From: Pseudomonadota bacterium
GTDB lineage: Bacteria; Pseudomonadota; Gammaproteobacteria; Burkholderiales; Burkholderiaceae_D
Reading direction: 5' to 3'
Length of the DNA stretch: 64,000 nt
Assembly (NCBI GenBank): GCA_023422955.1
Contig: JAFAGG010000103.1
Coordinates: forward strand, 1-64,000
This document shows positions 9,874 to 19,293 of this stretch, piece after piece. Each line of letters starts with the position of its first letter. The first letter of the stretch is position 1. The position numbers and the translations under genes were made by a program. The notes under the pieces are model-generated. The model made no database searches. It was not told the DNA's origin and worked only from the letters and a program-made list of their open reading frames with translations.

Positions 9874-10224
9874 ATGAAAAAATTGATTGCATGCGCAGCC
9901 GTAGCGCTGACTTCCGCAGTTTCATTCAATGTGGCGGCCGCCGATATCGCTGCCGGTGAAGCGCTCGCGAAGAAATTCAATTGCGCATCCTGCCACGGCG
10001 CTGATTACAACACGCCGATTGATCCTTCCTATCCCAAGCTGGCCGGTCAGCATCGTGACTATCTGGCGGTTGCCATGATCTCCTACAAGCGTGGTGCGGA
10101 TGTGGCGAATGGCCGTACCAACGCCATCATGGCAGCGCAGGTAAAACCGCTGTCCACCCGCGACATTCAGGATATCGCTGCTTACTTCGAAAGCCTGCCG
10201 GGTAACCTGGTGCAAAAGCGTTAA
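9874..10224 (+). CDS. Periplasmic c-type cytochrome, class I
   Basis: A 116-residue monoheme cytochrome with signal peptide MKKLIACAAVALTSAVSFN to AAA and haem motif CASCHG. A conserved YPKLAGQHRDYL segment follows, then a possible Met ligand in NAIMAAQVKPLS and the terminal helix DIAAYFESLPG. It resembles single-domain halves of cytochrome c4. It lies 12 bases after the first cytochrome, and the pair could function as a two-protein counterpart of dihaem c4 (inference). A strong terminator follows the stop. Confidence 0.9.
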   Translation: MKKLIACAAVALTSAVSFNVAAADIAAGEALAKKFNCASCHGADYNTPIDPSYPKLAGQHRDYLAVAMISYKRGADVANGRTNAIMAAQVKPLSTRDIQDIAAYFESLPGNLVQKR

Positions 10225-10239
10225 GCATTTTCATGCTTT

Positions 10240-10268
10240 AAAAAAGCCACGGCATGCCGTGGCTTTTT
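10240..10268. terminator. Bidirectional intrinsic terminator
   Basis: The inverted repeat GCCACGGCATGCCGTGGC (10246-10263), flanked by A6 and T5, lies between the convergent cytochrome pair and the DUF1841 gene. It can serve both. Confidence 0.9.
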
Positions 10269-10295
10269 ATTTGAGCTGAAAATTTTTCCGGGCGC

Positions 10296-10727
10296 CTAAC
10301 GCAGCGCTGCCCGCTTCACGCATTCGATATAAGTCTGTCCATCGGGCGGCAAGCCGCTGCGTTGCGAAGTCCATATCATTTCGCCCAGGCATTCCATGAT
10401 CTGGTGGTGGGCATCATGTTCGGATCCCAGGCGCTGGCTCAGCAGTTGCGCCGCTTGCCGGATGCCCGGCGGCTGATCGACGGAAATCTGCTCGGTGATC
10501 GACAGGTGCATGGACAAGTGAAGAAACGGATTGCTTCTCCCGGATTCCACCGAATAATCCGCTGCCAATGCGGCCTGGACATCTGCCAGATCGTCCGCAT
10601 ATTCAGGATGTTGCATGATCCAGTCGCGGGCCAGGGCCTCAAGCGGGGTCAGGATTTCATTGGCACGGTGCTTACGATGCGTTTCGCAGAAAAACTGGCG
10701 CACATCGTGTTGGGAAGGTGTAAACAT
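10296..10727 (-). CDS. DUF1841 family protein
   Basis: A 143-residue soluble protein. It begins MFTPSQHDVRQFFCETHRKH and contains NPFLHLSMHLSITEQISVDQ, HHQIMECLGEMIW and a final YIECVKR. These are the features of DUF1841, a small family found mainly in beta- and gammaproteobacteria with no assigned function. The paired histidines of HLSMHLS and HDAHH hint at a metal site, but this is only a guess. It is transcribed alone on the minus strand and convergent with the cytochrome pair. Confidence 0.8.
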   Translation of the reverse strand: MFTPSQHDVRQFFCETHRKHRANEILTPLEALARDWIMQHPEYADDLADVQAALAADYSVESGRSNPFLHLSMHLSITEQISVDQPPGIRQAAQLLSQRLGSEHDAHHQIMECLGEMIWTSQRSGLPPDGQTYIECVKRAALR

Positions 10728-10832
10728 GACGGATACGCTAGACAGATAAGGTGCTGATAACCGGGATTGCAGGCATTACCCGGTCAGTGGAGTTTCGTGA
10801 ATTGTAACCGACTACAGAAAAGGATAGGCAGC

Positions 10833-11414
10833 ATGCTGGATCAACCCGCACTTGATACCTTGTTCAATCAGGCTCGCACGCATACCAAGTGGCTGGACAA
10901 GCCCGTCAGCAAGGAACAGCTTCTTCAGCTCTATGAACTGGTGAAGTGGGGGCCGACCTCGGCCAATGCCTCGCCGGCCCGCCTGGTTTTCGTGCAGTCG
11001 CCCGAAGCAAAGGAAAAACTCGCCGCTTGCATGTCCGACAGCAATGCCGGCAAGGTCAGGGCCGCGCCGGTTACCGCGATCGTTGCGATGGACATGGAGT
11101 TTTATGAGAAGCTGCCCATGCTCTATCCGCCTGCCGATGCTCGCTCCTGGTTCGTCGGCAATGCCAAGGCGATTGAAGCCACCGCTTTCCGCAATTCCTC
11201 CCTGCAGGGCGGATATTTCATTCTGGCCGCACGGGCGCTGGGCCTGGATTGCGGGCCGATGTCAGGCTTCGATGAAGCGAAATTGAATGAAGCCTTCTTT
11301 GCCGGCACGTCGCTGCGCGTGAATTTCGTTTGCAGCATAGGTTATGGCGATCACAGCAAGCTGCATCCGCGCTCACCGCGCCTGTCGTTTGAAGAGGCTT
11401 GCAGGATACTTTGA
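10833..11414 (+). CDS. NADH/NADPH-flavin nitroreductase family enzyme (malonic semialdehyde reductase RutE/YdfG-like)
   Basis: A 193-residue FMN-dependent nitroreductase-fold protein. The recognisable blocks are [22 protein letters not shown] (FMN phosphate binding), [27 protein letters not shown] and a C-terminal IGYGD. This arrangement is typical of the RutE/malonic semialdehyde reductase group. The start at 10833 is preceded by AGGA at a good distance; the open frame reaches back to 10767 without homology. No pyrimidine-degradation genes are nearby, so the physiological substrate stays open. Confidence 0.8.
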   Translation: MLDQPALDTLFNQARTHTKWLDKPVSKEQLLQLYELVKWGPTSANASPARLVFVQSPEAKEKLAACMSDSNAGKVRAAPVTAIVAMDMEFYEKLPMLYPPADARSWFVGNAKAIEATAFRNSSLQGGYFILAARALGLDCGPMSGFDEAKLNEAFFAGTSLRVNFVCSIGYGDHSKLHPRSPRLSFEEACRIL

Positions 11415-11506
11415 GGTAAAGAGCGCGGGCTGCCATCGATTCCCTCCCGGCGGCCCGTGCTGTCAGACCATGCTTATTTCATACCACGCATATTGATGGA
11501 GCCAGC

Positions 11507-11746
11507 TTGGAAAACGCCAATCCCACCTCTGCGGCTCAGATGATTGAGCGCCTGATTTTTCTTGAATACGAAATCAGAAGATCCATCACGGTGCGCGAAG
11601 ACCAGGAAGAAGATGCGCAAACATGGCATGTCGAAGAGGCCGGGCGCTGCGGCATCGCGGTCCATGCAGCGATGAGCAAGGGCGATCTGCTGAATGCGGT
11701 GCAGACTGCGGCCAGGGCGGCGCAGGCAAAAGCCGCGCGGGAATAA
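11507..11746 (+). CDS. Small hypothetical protein (TTG start)
   Basis: A 79-residue acidic frame with no family I recognise. The TTG start is preceded by GGAG with 5 bases spacing. The protein is helical, with a hydrophilic middle (REDQEEDAQTWHVEEAGRCG) and an Ala-rich end (TAARAAQAKAARE). There is no signal peptide or membrane segment. It lies 92 bases after the nitroreductase gene and is convergent with the antiporter gene. It could be a lineage-specific protein or a chance frame. Confidence 0.4.
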   Translation: MENANPTSAAQMIERLIFLEYEIRRSITVREDQEEDAQTWHVEEAGRCGIAVHAAMSKGDLLNAVQTAARAAQAKAARE

Positions 11747-11797
11747 CGCAAATCGTCGCCAAGCCAGTGGTAGTGCGGGATTGGCGACCTGTCCCTG

Positions 11798-13009
11798 CTA
11801 ACTCGATTGAAGAACGGCTTGCCTGACGTTCTGCAGTCGAGGCGCAATGACGGGTATGGTTATCATGGTGCTGCCAATTGCCATCAGCAGCAGGGCCGTG
11901 AAGGTTTCATTCGTGATGATTCCTTTGTCCAGCAGGATATTGGCAAAGATGATTTCGATCAGGCCCTTGGTCTGCAGCAGCCAGCCGATGAGGGAAGCCT
12001 CGCCCGGCGACCAGTTCAGCAGGCGGCTGGCGATGCGGTTGCCGATCAGCTTGCCGGCAATCGATGCAAACAGCAAAGCTCCCGCCGCGACAAATACCGC
12101 CGTGCCGCCGACATCCCATTGCGTGCGCAAGCCGGTGCTGAGGAAGAATACGGGCATGATGATCAGCAGGATATGGTGGCGCAACTTGTCCATGTCTTCC
12201 TGCCTGAACCAGTCGCTGTCCATCACCACGCCGGCCAGGAAAGCACCCACCATGTAGTGCAGGCCGCACCAGTCGGCACCGAGCGAGCATAGCAGTAGCC
12301 AGATCAGCGCGACATACCAGCGGTCCATGTCGGGCAGCCGTTTCATGAGCTGACGGAAGAAATAGCTGATGACCGCAAATGAAATCAGGAAAATGAGCTG
12401 CCGCTCTATGCGTTCCCAGTCCATCAGGATGATGGCGAGCACGCCCCAGATCGCAATGTCATCCAGGCTGGCGTAGCGCAGTATTCGCTGGCCTATCGGC
12501 TGGCGCAGGAGGTTGAGCTTTTCCAGGAAGAGCATCAGGATGGGCAAGGCGGTCACCGCGCATCCCATGCCCACGCCCAAGACGAATTGCCAGTTCTGCC
12601 CATCGGGGCCTATCCAGCCATCGAAGCCAAGCATGACCGCAGCGACCACGCAGCCGCACAGCAACGGCATGCCCAGCGACAGGCCGGCGGTGATGCTGCT
12701 TTCCTTGAAATGTTGGCGGGCTTTTTTAAGATCGAGTTCTACGCCTGCAATCCAGACAAACATCATGACCGCCCACCAGGCCACGCCATTCAGGCATTGC
12801 ACCACCGAGGGCGTGAACACGAAGGAGTAATACTCGGGGAAGGCCTTGCCGAGTATGCCCGGCCCCAGCAGGATGCCGGCGATGATCTGAACCACCACCA
12901 GCGGCGCAAAGTATTCGGTCTTGCCGACGCGCCATATCAGGTAGGGCACGGTAAAGATGATCAGCATCGCGATCAGGAAGATTTCAGTGGTGCTCATTGC
13001 CGCGGGCAT
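11798..13009 (-). CDS. Cation:proton antiporter, CPA2 / Kef-type membrane domain
   Basis: A 403-residue polytopic inner-membrane protein with about 12 hydrophobic segments from residue 10 onwards. Family features are GILLGPGILGKAFPEY, FVWIAGVELDL, the conserved acidic DDIAIWG segment and MVGAFLAGVVM. It lacks the cytoplasmic TrkA/RCK domain of KefB/KefC, so it resembles NapA/GerN-type Na+ (or K+)/H+ exchangers. The start at the fourth codon of the longer frame (ATG 13009) is preferred because AAGGA lies 8 bases before it, while the first ATG (13018) abuts that site. Its cation cannot be told from sequence. Confidence 0.82.
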   Translation of the reverse strand: MPAAMSTTEIFLIAMLIIFTVPYLIWRVGKTEYFAPLVVVQIIAGILLGPGILGKAFPEYYSFVFTPSVVQCLNGVAWWAVMMFVWIAGVELDLKKARQHFKESSITAGLSLGMPLLCGCVVAAVMLGFDGWIGPDGQNWQFVLGVGMGCAVTALPILMLFLEKLNLLRQPIGQRILRYASLDDIAIWGVLAIILMDWERIERQLIFLISFAVISYFFRQLMKRLPDMDRWYVALIWLLLCSLGADWCGLHYMVGAFLAGVVMDSDWFRQEDMDKLRHHILLIIMPVFFLSTGLRTQWDVGGTAVFVAAGALLFASIAGKLIGNRIASRLLNWSPGEASLIGWLLQTKGLIEIIFANILLDKGIITNETFTALLLMAIGSTMITIPVIAPRLQNVRQAVLQSS

Positions 13010-13225
13010 GCTGCTCATCCTTCTTGTGGATTTTATGACGAGGGTGATTATCGAAATGAAGATGCGCCTTAGTCAAGGACGCTAAACCTTTATCGCCGAT
13101 GCATGCATGAAATGAGACAGGTTTTTCCTGGTATGCATGTAGTAAGTATTTGTGTTGGTGTTGGTCTTGGCTGAATCATGTGGAGCTGCCTGGAAGGTGG
13201 CCGCAAGCAAGAGGAGAGGCAGGCG

Positions 13226-13876
13226 CTATACGCCCTTTTCCGGCAGCGGCGTCTTGTGCTTGTATTCGCACAGGTCCGCGATCAGGCAGTTCCAGCACTT
13301 GGGCTTGCGCGCAATGCAGGTATAACGGCCATGCAGGATCAGCCAGTGATGCGCATCGCGGCGGAATTCCTTGGGGACGAATTTCATCAGCTTGCGCTCG
13401 ACTTCGTCGACATTCTTGCCGGGCGCGATATTGGTGCGGTTGGAGACGCGGAAGATATGCGTATCCACCGCAATCTCTTCGTGGCCGAAGGCGGTATTCA
13501 GCACCACGTTGGCCGTCTTGCGCCCCACGCCCGGCAAGGCCTGCAGCGCATCCCGGTCTTCCGGGACTTCGCTGCTGTGCAGTTCTACCAGCATGCGACA
13601 GGTTTCAATGACATTCTTGGCCTTGGTGCGATACAGGCCTATGGTTTGAATATAGGGAGTCAGGCCTTCCACACCGAGCGCGTAAATTTTCTCCGGCGTA
13701 TTGGCGAGCGGGTAGAGCTTGCGCGTGGCCTTGTTGACCGAGACATCGGTGGCCTGCGCCGACAGGATCACCGCAATCAGCAGCTCGAAGGGCGATTTGT
13801 ATTCAAGTTCAGTGGTCGGATTGGGATTGGCTTCGCGCAGTCGCGTGAATATCTGATGCCGTTTCTCCGCATTCAT
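13226..13876 (-). CDS. nth: Endonuclease III (DNA glycosylase/AP lyase)
   Basis: A 216-residue base-excision repair enzyme that removes oxidised pyrimidines and cuts the abasic site. The helix-hairpin-helix [13 protein letters not shown] contains the Schiff-base Lys120, and Asp138 lies in [12 protein letters not shown], the same positions as in the E. coli enzyme. The C-terminal [4Fe-4S] loop has the four cysteines of [17 protein letters not shown]. Its start overlaps the end of the ferredoxin gene rsxB by four bases (ATGA), so the two are translationally coupled. The rnf/rsx-nth linkage is well known in gammaproteobacteria. Confidence 0.95.
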   Translation of the reverse strand: MNAEKRHQIFTRLREANPNPTTELEYKSPFELLIAVILSAQATDVSVNKATRKLYPLANTPEKIYALGVEGLTPYIQTIGLYRTKAKNVIETCRMLVELHSSEVPEDRDALQALPGVGRKTANVVLNTAFGHEEIAVDTHIFRVSNRTNIAPGKNVDEVERKLMKFVPKEFRRDAHHWLILHGRYTCIARKPKCWNCLIADLCEYKHKTPLPEKGV

Positions 13877-14586
13877 GCGTCTTTATCCTGTTGAGCCTGT
13901 TGCGTAGAGTGAGCTTTTTGTGCGGCTTGTTCGCGTTGCAGGCGGGCGCGTTCCATCGCCGCCTGGATGATGGCTTTCTTGCGTTCCTGCGCCGCTTTTT
14001 CTTCCGGAGAGACGGCTGCCTGCGCTTCGACTTCCTTCAGCTTGACTGCGGCCTTGGCCGCCAGGCGCGCATCGTTCTCTTCCTTTTCGCGCTTCAGGCG
14101 AAATTGGCGGAAGCTGTAGCGATCGCGCGCGGCTTCCGCCTGCTGCGGCGACCACGCATCCCAGCCGCTACGACCGGGCGTGACTTCCACCATGTCTATG
14201 CAATCCACCGGGCAGGGCGCCACGCACAGGTCGCAGCCGGTGCACAGTTCGGTCACCACGGTGTGCATCTGCTTGCCGGCGCCGACGATGGCATCGACCG
14301 GGCAGGCCTGTATGCACAAGGTGCAGCCTATGCAGATGGCTTCATCGATGACGGCGACGGCGCGCGGCTTCTCGGTACCGTTGGCGGGATTGAGCGGGAT
14401 GACGGGCTTGCCTAAAAATTGAGCAAGCCTTTCTATGCCCTGCAAGCCGCCGGGCGGACACTGGTTATATCCGGCCTCGCCTGCGGCAATCGCTTCCGCA
14501 TACGGACGGCAGCCGGCATACCCGCATTTGGTGCATTGGGTTTGCGGCAGCAGGTCTTCAATCTGGTCGGCGGGCGTTCTGGGCAC
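13873..14586 (-). CDS. rsxB: RnfB/RsxB-type ferredoxin subunit, stand-alone
   Basis: A 237-residue Fe-S protein. It starts with the RnfB-type cluster domain ([19 protein letters not shown] ... QCPPGG) and continues with two bacterial ferredoxin motifs ([15 protein letters not shown] and [14 protein letters not shown]). The tail is a long charged Lys/Glu/Gln-rich helix of about 100 residues. The N-terminal membrane helix of classic RnfB is absent, and none of rnfA, C, D, G or E lies nearby. It may therefore be a soluble electron carrier, perhaps supplying electrons to Fe-S enzymes or to the SoxR-type pathway (inference). It is the first gene of a unit with nth. Confidence 0.85.
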   Translation of the reverse strand: MPRTPADQIEDLLPQTQCTKCGYAGCRPYAEAIAAGEAGYNQCPPGGLQGIERLAQFLGKPVIPLNPANGTEKPRAVAVIDEAICIGCTLCIQACPVDAIVGAGKQMHTVVTELCTGCDLCVAPCPVDCIDMVEVTPGRSGWDAWSPQQAEAARDRYSFRQFRLKREKEENDARLAAKAAVKLKEVEAQAAVSPEEKAAQERKKAIIQAAMERARLQREQAAQKAHSTQQAQQDKDA

Positions 14587-14729
14587 GGTGCAGGCATTCT
14601 TGAGTAATGGGCCACATTATCCCGGTATTGCTTGCCGGGTTCAATTCGGCCCCGATATCGCTGGCGGGGCTCCAATGAAAAATGCCCATCCTCAACGAGC
14701 GATGGGCATTTTCTTATTGCGGGACCTGC

Positions 14730-15809
14730 CTAGTCGAAAACCGGAGTTTCTACACCCAGGACCTTGTGCAGCTTCGGCGAAGTCGTGGTGTACTGCATGT
14801 GGATCTTCTTGTCCGGGAAGATGTAGGGCGCAGCGCCGAAGGCGGCGAGCGCGGCTTCATGGAAGCCGGACAGGATCAGCTTTTTCTTGCCGGGATAGGT
14901 GTTGATATCGCCGACTGCAAAGATGCCGGGGATGTTGGTCTCGAACTTTTCCGTGTCGACTTTCAACTGGCGGCGTTCGATATCCAGGCCCCATTCGGCG
15001 ATCGGGCCGAGCTTGGGCGACAGACCGAAGAAGGTCAGCAGGTAGTCCAGCGGGATGCGGCGGGTCACGCCGTCGGCGCCGGTGACTTTCACTTCGCTGA
15101 GCTTGTCGTCGCGCGATTCGAAGCCGGTGACCTGACCGACCATGAATTGCATTTCATATTCTTCGCACAGTTCCTTCATCTTCGCGACCGAAGCTGGTGC
15201 TGCGCGGAATTCTTCGCGGCGGTGAATCAGGATCACGGATTCGGCCTTGCCGACGAAGTTCAGCGCCCAGTCCAGCGCGGAGTCGCCGCCGCCGCAAATG
15301 ACCAGGTTCTTGCCTTCGAACTTGCCCGGATCTCTTACGCGATAGAACAGTTGCGAATTCTCGAACTGCTCGATGCCGTCAACCTTCAGCGTGCGCGGCT
15401 GGAAAGAACCCACGCCGGCTGCGATGAAAATGGTCTTGGCGATGAACTTGGTGCCGGCCGAGGTTTCGACATTGAAGCGGCCGTCTTCGCGGCGCTCCAC
15501 TACGGTGACTTCCTGGCCGAGATGGAAGGTCGGTGCGAACGGTTCGATCTGCTTGAGCAGGTTGTCCGTCAGTTCCTGGCCGGTGCACACTGGCACGGCG
15601 GGAATGTCGTAGATGGGCTTGTCCGGATACAGTTCGACGCACTGGCCGCCGACTGCGGCAAGCGAATCGATGACATGGGCCTTGATTTCCAGCAGGCCGA
15701 GTTCAAAGACCTGGAAGAGGCCTACCGGACCGGCGCCGACGATGACGGCATCGGTTTCAATGACACCGTTTCCGGATGCCGCAGAGTTCACATCAGTCTT
15801 GGTTTCCAT
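14730..15809 (-). CDS. Ferredoxin--NADP+ reductase, thioredoxin reductase-like
   Basis: A 359-residue FAD/NAD(P)H flavoprotein of the TrxR-like ferredoxin reductase group. The FAD-binding motif is [12 protein letters not shown] near residue 22 and the NADPH-binding motif is [14 protein letters not shown]. The C-terminal FAD contact is [20 protein letters not shown]. The CxxC redox pair of thioredoxin reductases is absent, which fits a ferredoxin partner. The ATG at 15809 is preferred; the frame can extend to a GTG at 15851, adding a His/Glu-rich stretch. The ferredoxin gene fdxA lies 123 bases upstream on the same strand and is the natural partner. Confidence 0.88.
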   Translation of the reverse strand: METKTDVNSAASGNGVIETDAVIVGAGPVGLFQVFELGLLEIKAHVIDSLAAVGGQCVELYPDKPIYDIPAVPVCTGQELTDNLLKQIEPFAPTFHLGQEVTVVERREDGRFNVETSAGTKFIAKTIFIAAGVGSFQPRTLKVDGIEQFENSQLFYRVRDPGKFEGKNLVICGGGDSALDWALNFVGKAESVILIHRREEFRAAPASVAKMKELCEEYEMQFMVGQVTGFESRDDKLSEVKVTGADGVTRRIPLDYLLTFFGLSPKLGPIAEWGLDIERRQLKVDTEKFETNIPGIFAVGDINTYPGKKKLILSGFHEAALAAFGAAPYIFPDKKIHMQYTTTSPKLHKVLGVETPVFD

Positions 15810-15932
15810 ACGACTGTCACATTCCTGTTCATGTTCATGATTGCCATGCACTCAGTGTGTCGAAACGGGCAGGTTTCGCTGAGGAGTTGCATGATGCCTG
15901 AGAACGAATCGCCTCAGGCAGGCGGGGCGAGC

Positions 15933-16256
15933 TTAACGCTCCAGGTATTCCATCTTTTCCTGCACGTCTTTCCATTCATCCGCTTCGGGCAATGCTCCCT
16001 TGGATTTGGTAATCGACGGCCACTTGCGGGCCAGGTCCACATTCAGCTGGATGAATTTCAGCTGGTCGGCCGGCACATCTTCTTCCGCGTAAATGGCATT
16101 GACCGGGCATTCGGCTACGCACACTGCGCAATCGATGCATTCATCCGGATCGATGGCCAGGAAATTCGGGCCTTCGCGGAAACAATCAACCGGACAAACA
16201 TCGACGCAGTCGGTATAACGACAGCGGATGCAGGATTCGGTCACAACGTGTGTCAT
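15933..16256 (-). CDS. fdxA: 7Fe ferredoxin FdxA
   Basis: A 107-residue ferredoxin expected to hold one [3Fe-4S] and one [4Fe-4S] cluster. The cysteine motifs are [18 protein letters not shown] and [15 protein letters not shown]. The C-terminal tail with [15 protein letters not shown] is characteristic of proteobacterial FdxA. It acts as a cytoplasmic electron carrier. The adjacent ferredoxin-NADP+ reductase gene, same strand, suggests a small electron-transfer unit. Confidence 0.93.
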   Translation of the reverse strand: MTHVVTESCIRCRYTDCVDVCPVDCFREGPNFLAIDPDECIDCAVCVAECPVNAIYAEEDVPADQLKFIQLNVDLARKWPSITKSKGALPEADEWKDVQEKMEYLER

Positions 16257-16639
16257 AACAGTCCTATCTTCAAATATTTCTGAACTAATGAGATGCAGGC
16301 TGGCGTGGAATCACTATGAGCCGGCAAAGAGTCGGACCAAGGGCCGCAAAACCCTGCATTTTAAGGCAAATCTTCCTCTGCTACAAACCGGACTTAGACG
16401 TTTTATGCATAAGCAAATGGTGCACTGTCATGATGAGGAGGAACGCAAGTCCTTGATGTATGGGGGTTTTGCAAGGATTTTCGATAGCCGAGGCCGAGCC
16501 GAAGAGCAGAATGACCTTTTGCTGACGAGGGTTAATAGGCCGTCAAGCCTGAAGAAGCTGCCGGGCGGGGATTCAGGCACAATGAAGTAGTTTTCGGTAT
16601 GCTCACAGCTTTTCTGACTCACCTTGATTGCTACCCGCC
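16257..16639. other. Gene-free interval between divergent fdxA and 2-hydroxyacid dehydrogenase genes
   Basis: About 380 bases of divergent upstream sequence. No convincing frame, operator palindrome or RNA structure was found; it presumably holds the two promoters. Confidence 0.4.
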
Positions 16640-17620
16640 ATGAAACCTCGCATATTGATCACCCGAGCTATTTACCCCGACGTGGTGGAAAAACTGAGCC
16701 AGCACTTTGAGGTGGACGCCAATCAGCAGGACTATATTTATTCGGCGGCTGAACTTAGAGACAAGCTGCGCGACAAGGATGGCGTATTTGCCACCATCAG
16801 GGAAAAGTTCGATGCAGAGATGATTGCCGCCTGTCCCTCCCTGAAAGTCATTGCCAATATGGCGGTCGGCCACAACAACATCGACCTGAACGCCGCGACT
16901 GCCGCAGGCATCATGGTCACCAATACTCCCGACGTGCTGAACGAAGCAACCGCCGACATGGCGTGGGCGCTGCTGATGGCGACGGCACGGCGTGTGACCG
17001 AGGCGGAGCAGTATCTGCGCGCAGGCAAGTGGGAGCGCTGGTCCTATGATGGTTTTCTCGGCGCCGACGTGCATGGCGCCACCCTGGGGATAATGGGCAT
17101 GGGCCGTATAGGACAGGCGATTGCACGCCGCTCCATGGGCTTCGACATGAAGGTGATTTATCACAACCGTTCGCGCCTGTCGCCGGAGAAAGAGGCTTAT
17201 GCCAACCATGCGCGTTATGTGAGCCGCGACGACTTGCTGAAAGAAGCGGATCATCTGGTATTGGTGCTGCCTTATTCCGCCGACACGCATCACAGCATTC
17301 GCAAGCCGGAACTCGATTTGATGAAGCCGACGGCTATCCTGGTCAATATCGCGCGGGGTGGCATTGTCGACGATGTCGCGCTGGTGGACGCCTTGCGGGA
17401 GCAGCGCATTGCCGGCGCGGGCCTGGATGTGTTCGAGAATGAACCCGCCCTGCATCCGGGATTCCTGAGCCTGACCAATGTCGTCATGACGCCGCATATC
17501 GGCAGCGCGACCGATTCCAGCCGGCGCGGCATGGCCAATTGCGCAGCGGACAACCTGATTGCTGCCTTGCAGGGACAGCGGCCGCCGAATCTCGTCAATG
17601 CGGAAGTGGCCAGCAGCTGA
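16640..17620 (+). CDS. D-isomer-specific 2-hydroxyacid dehydrogenase (glyoxylate/hydroxypyruvate reductase type)
   Basis: A 326-residue NAD(P)-dependent dehydrogenase. The dinucleotide motif is LGIMGMGRIGQAIARR. The catalytic Arg lies in NIARGGIVDD, the Glu in GLDVFENEPALHPGF and the His in TPHIGSATDSSR. The overall pattern is closest to GhrB-like glyoxylate/hydroxypyruvate or 2-ketogluconate reductases. The HNRSRL that follows the cofactor motif (Arg in place of the Asp used for NAD) suggests NADPH. The start is the ATG at 16640; a TTG four codons upstream is possible. A terminator follows. Confidence 0.88.
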   Translation: MKPRILITRAIYPDVVEKLSQHFEVDANQQDYIYSAAELRDKLRDKDGVFATIREKFDAEMIAACPSLKVIANMAVGHNNIDLNAATAAGIMVTNTPDVLNEATADMAWALLMATARRVTEAEQYLRAGKWERWSYDGFLGADVHGATLGIMGMGRIGQAIARRSMGFDMKVIYHNRSRLSPEKEAYANHARYVSRDDLLKEADHLVLVLPYSADTHHSIRKPELDLMKPTAILVNIARGGIVDDVALVDALREQRIAGAGLDVFENEPALHPGFLSLTNVVMTPHIGSATDSSRRGMANCAADNLIAALQGQRPPNLVNAEVASS

Positions 17621-17668
17621 TTCGCTGCCTGGAACAAGGGCAGCATAAATTACCGGAAGATAAAAAAA

Positions 17669-17692
17669 GAGGCGACCTTGGTCGCCTCTTTC
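17669..17692 (+). terminator. Intrinsic terminator after the hydroxyacid dehydrogenase gene
   Basis: The stem GAGGCGACC / GGTCGCCTC (17669-17688) is preceded by A7 and followed by a short T run. It lies between two convergent genes (the next is the FKBP gene) and could serve both. Confidence 0.85.
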
Positions 17693-17752
17693 ATTTGAAC
17701 GCTGAAATTCTGTTCTCAACCTATCGTTTTCCGGAAACGACGGGGCAAGGCA

Positions 17753-18109
17753 TTACACGTTCAGCAATTCCACCTCGAAAATCAGCGTCGCATTCGGCGG
17801 AATCACGCCGCCTGCGCCGTGCGCGCCGTAGCCGAGTGCTGCGGGGATGATCAGTTTGCGCGAACCGCCGACCTTCATGCCTTGCACGCCTTCATCCCAG
17901 CCCTTGATCACGTGACCTGCGCCCAGCGGAAACTGGAAGGGATCATTGCGGTCCTTGCTGGAATCGAACTTGCGGCCGGCGCTGCCATCGAGATTCTGCA
18001 ACCAGCCGGTGTAATGGACCGTTACATATTTGCCGGCGACGGCTTCGTTGCCCGTGCCAACATTCGTATCTTCGTATTGGAGCCCGGAGGCGGTCGTTAC
18101 TGTGCTCAT
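17753..18109 (-). CDS. FKBP-type peptidyl-prolyl cis-trans isomerase
   Basis: A 118-residue single-domain FKBP without a signal peptide, hence cytoplasmic. The family's active-site residues are seen in [41 protein letters not shown] and [18 protein letters not shown]. It accelerates proline isomerisation in protein folding. It matches the short FkpB/FklB-like proteins of betaproteobacteria, with no insert-in-flap domain of the SlyD type. It stands alone and is convergent with the dehydrogenase gene. Confidence 0.93.
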   Translation of the reverse strand: MSTVTTASGLQYEDTNVGTGNEAVAGKYVTVHYTGWLQNLDGSAGRKFDSSKDRNDPFQFPLGAGHVIKGWDEGVQGMKVGGSRKLIIPAALGYGAHGAGGVIPPNATLIFEVELLNV

Positions 18110-18348
18110 GGTTTCCTCATTGGTGAAAAGTTCGCGACATTGTAGCAGGGCAGGCCGGTCCGCATGAATGCCGGGCGCGCTGCTTCATCAGGATTTCATC
18201 AAGGAATGCATGAATTTTCAGCATGCATAAACCACTTCCGGGGCAGGGCCTTATCGGCGATATACTCTTGGCTCGCTGCGAATATCCGTAGCAAAATCCG
18301 CAGCAAAATTTTTCGCCATAGCCACCAACGTAAAGCACTAGGAGAGTC

Positions 18349-19218
18349 ATGCATTCCATCTTCGCCGCATTCGGCTGGGCTTTACTGGCGCAGCTCAGAC
18401 TGAGAATGTTGTTGCTGACCTTGCTGCCTTTCCTGGTGGCGCTGGCGGTGTGGGGAGTCGGCCTGTGGCTGGGGCTGCAGCCCATGATCGACTGGATACA
18501 GGCCTGGTTCGTGCAGAACGACGGCTTTCAGACTTCCCGTAACCTGCTGGAGTGGGCAGGGTTGGATGCGCTGATGACGGTGATCGTGCCCTTGCTGGCG
18601 ATGTGGCTGTTGCTGCCGCTGATGATCGTCACCGCGCTGCTGTTTGTCGGGATGCTGGCCATGCCGGTGATCACGCGTTTTGTCTCGGACAAGCATTTCC
18701 CCGCACTGGAGCGGCGCAAGGGCGGGTCTTTCGGAGGCAGCGTCGCGATCTCGCTTTCCTCCTTTCTGCTGTTTGCCCTGCTGTGGCTGCTGACCCTGCC
18801 GCTGGCGGCATTCCCGCCGCTGACCTTCATCGTGCAACCACTCTTGTGGGGATGGCTGACCTATCGCGTGATGGTCTATGACGCCTTGAGCGAGCATGCC
18901 GATCAGGAAGAGCGCAAGCAGCTGATGCGCACGCATCGCTGGCCCTTGCTGGTCATAGGCATTCTCACCGGCCTGATGGGCGCAGCGCCCACGCTGCTGT
19001 GGTTCGGCGGCGTGGTGGCAGCCGTATTGACGGTGATATTGCTGCCCTTGCTGGCCGCAGTGGCGATCTGGCTGTATATACTGGTGTTCGTATTCAGCGG
19101 CTTGTGGTTCCAGTATTATTGCCTGGGCGCATTGGCGCGGCAGCGCGGCAACGAGCAGGGGCAGCAGCCGGGCACGCTGGTCATCGGCGAAGAAAGCTCG
19201 GAAGCATCCTCGGCTTGA
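18349..19218 (+). CDS. EI24-domain membrane protein (CysZ-related)
   Basis: A 289-residue polytopic protein with about six hydrophobic segments (about 18-42, 70-105, 132-165, 200-225, 230-262). The EI24/CysZ family segment is PVITRFVSDKHFPALERRKGG, followed by a cytoplasmic turn with ALSEHADQEERKQLM. CysZ is a sulfate transporter; many other family members have no known substrate. The ATG is preceded by the strong site AGGAG. It is divergent from the FKBP gene, with no sulfur genes nearby. Confidence 0.8.
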   Translation: MHSIFAAFGWALLAQLRLRMLLLTLLPFLVALAVWGVGLWLGLQPMIDWIQAWFVQNDGFQTSRNLLEWAGLDALMTVIVPLLAMWLLLPLMIVTALLFVGMLAMPVITRFVSDKHFPALERRKGGSFGGSVAISLSSFLLFALLWLLTLPLAAFPPLTFIVQPLLWGWLTYRVMVYDALSEHADQEERKQLMRTHRWPLLVIGILTGLMGAAPTLLWFGGVVAAVLTVILLPLLAAVAIWLYILVFVFSGLWFQYYCLGALARQRGNEQGQQPGTLVIGEESSEASSA

Positions 19219-19230
19219 GAGCAGCGGCAG

Positions 19231-19293
19231 GAATCAGGACAGAATCAGGGAAGAGTCAGAACAGAATCAGGGAAGAGTCAGAACAGAATCAGG
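19231..19293. repeat. 22-bp tandem repeat between convergent genes
   Basis: Two perfect 22-base copies (19241-19262 and 19263-19284), rich in the words AGAATCAGG and AAGAGTCAG, plus partial copies on both sides. The last partial copy runs into the stop-codon end of the ABC ATPase gene on the minus strand (19289). Confidence 0.85.

Noticed and set aside
11415..11506. GC-rich inverted repeat after the nitroreductase gene
   Set aside because: The stem is interrupted and lacks a T tract, so I did not call a terminator.
14682..16283. Plus-strand open frame of 533 codons across the ferredoxin reductase and fdxA
   Set aside because: Runs antisense to two well-identified genes and has no family features.
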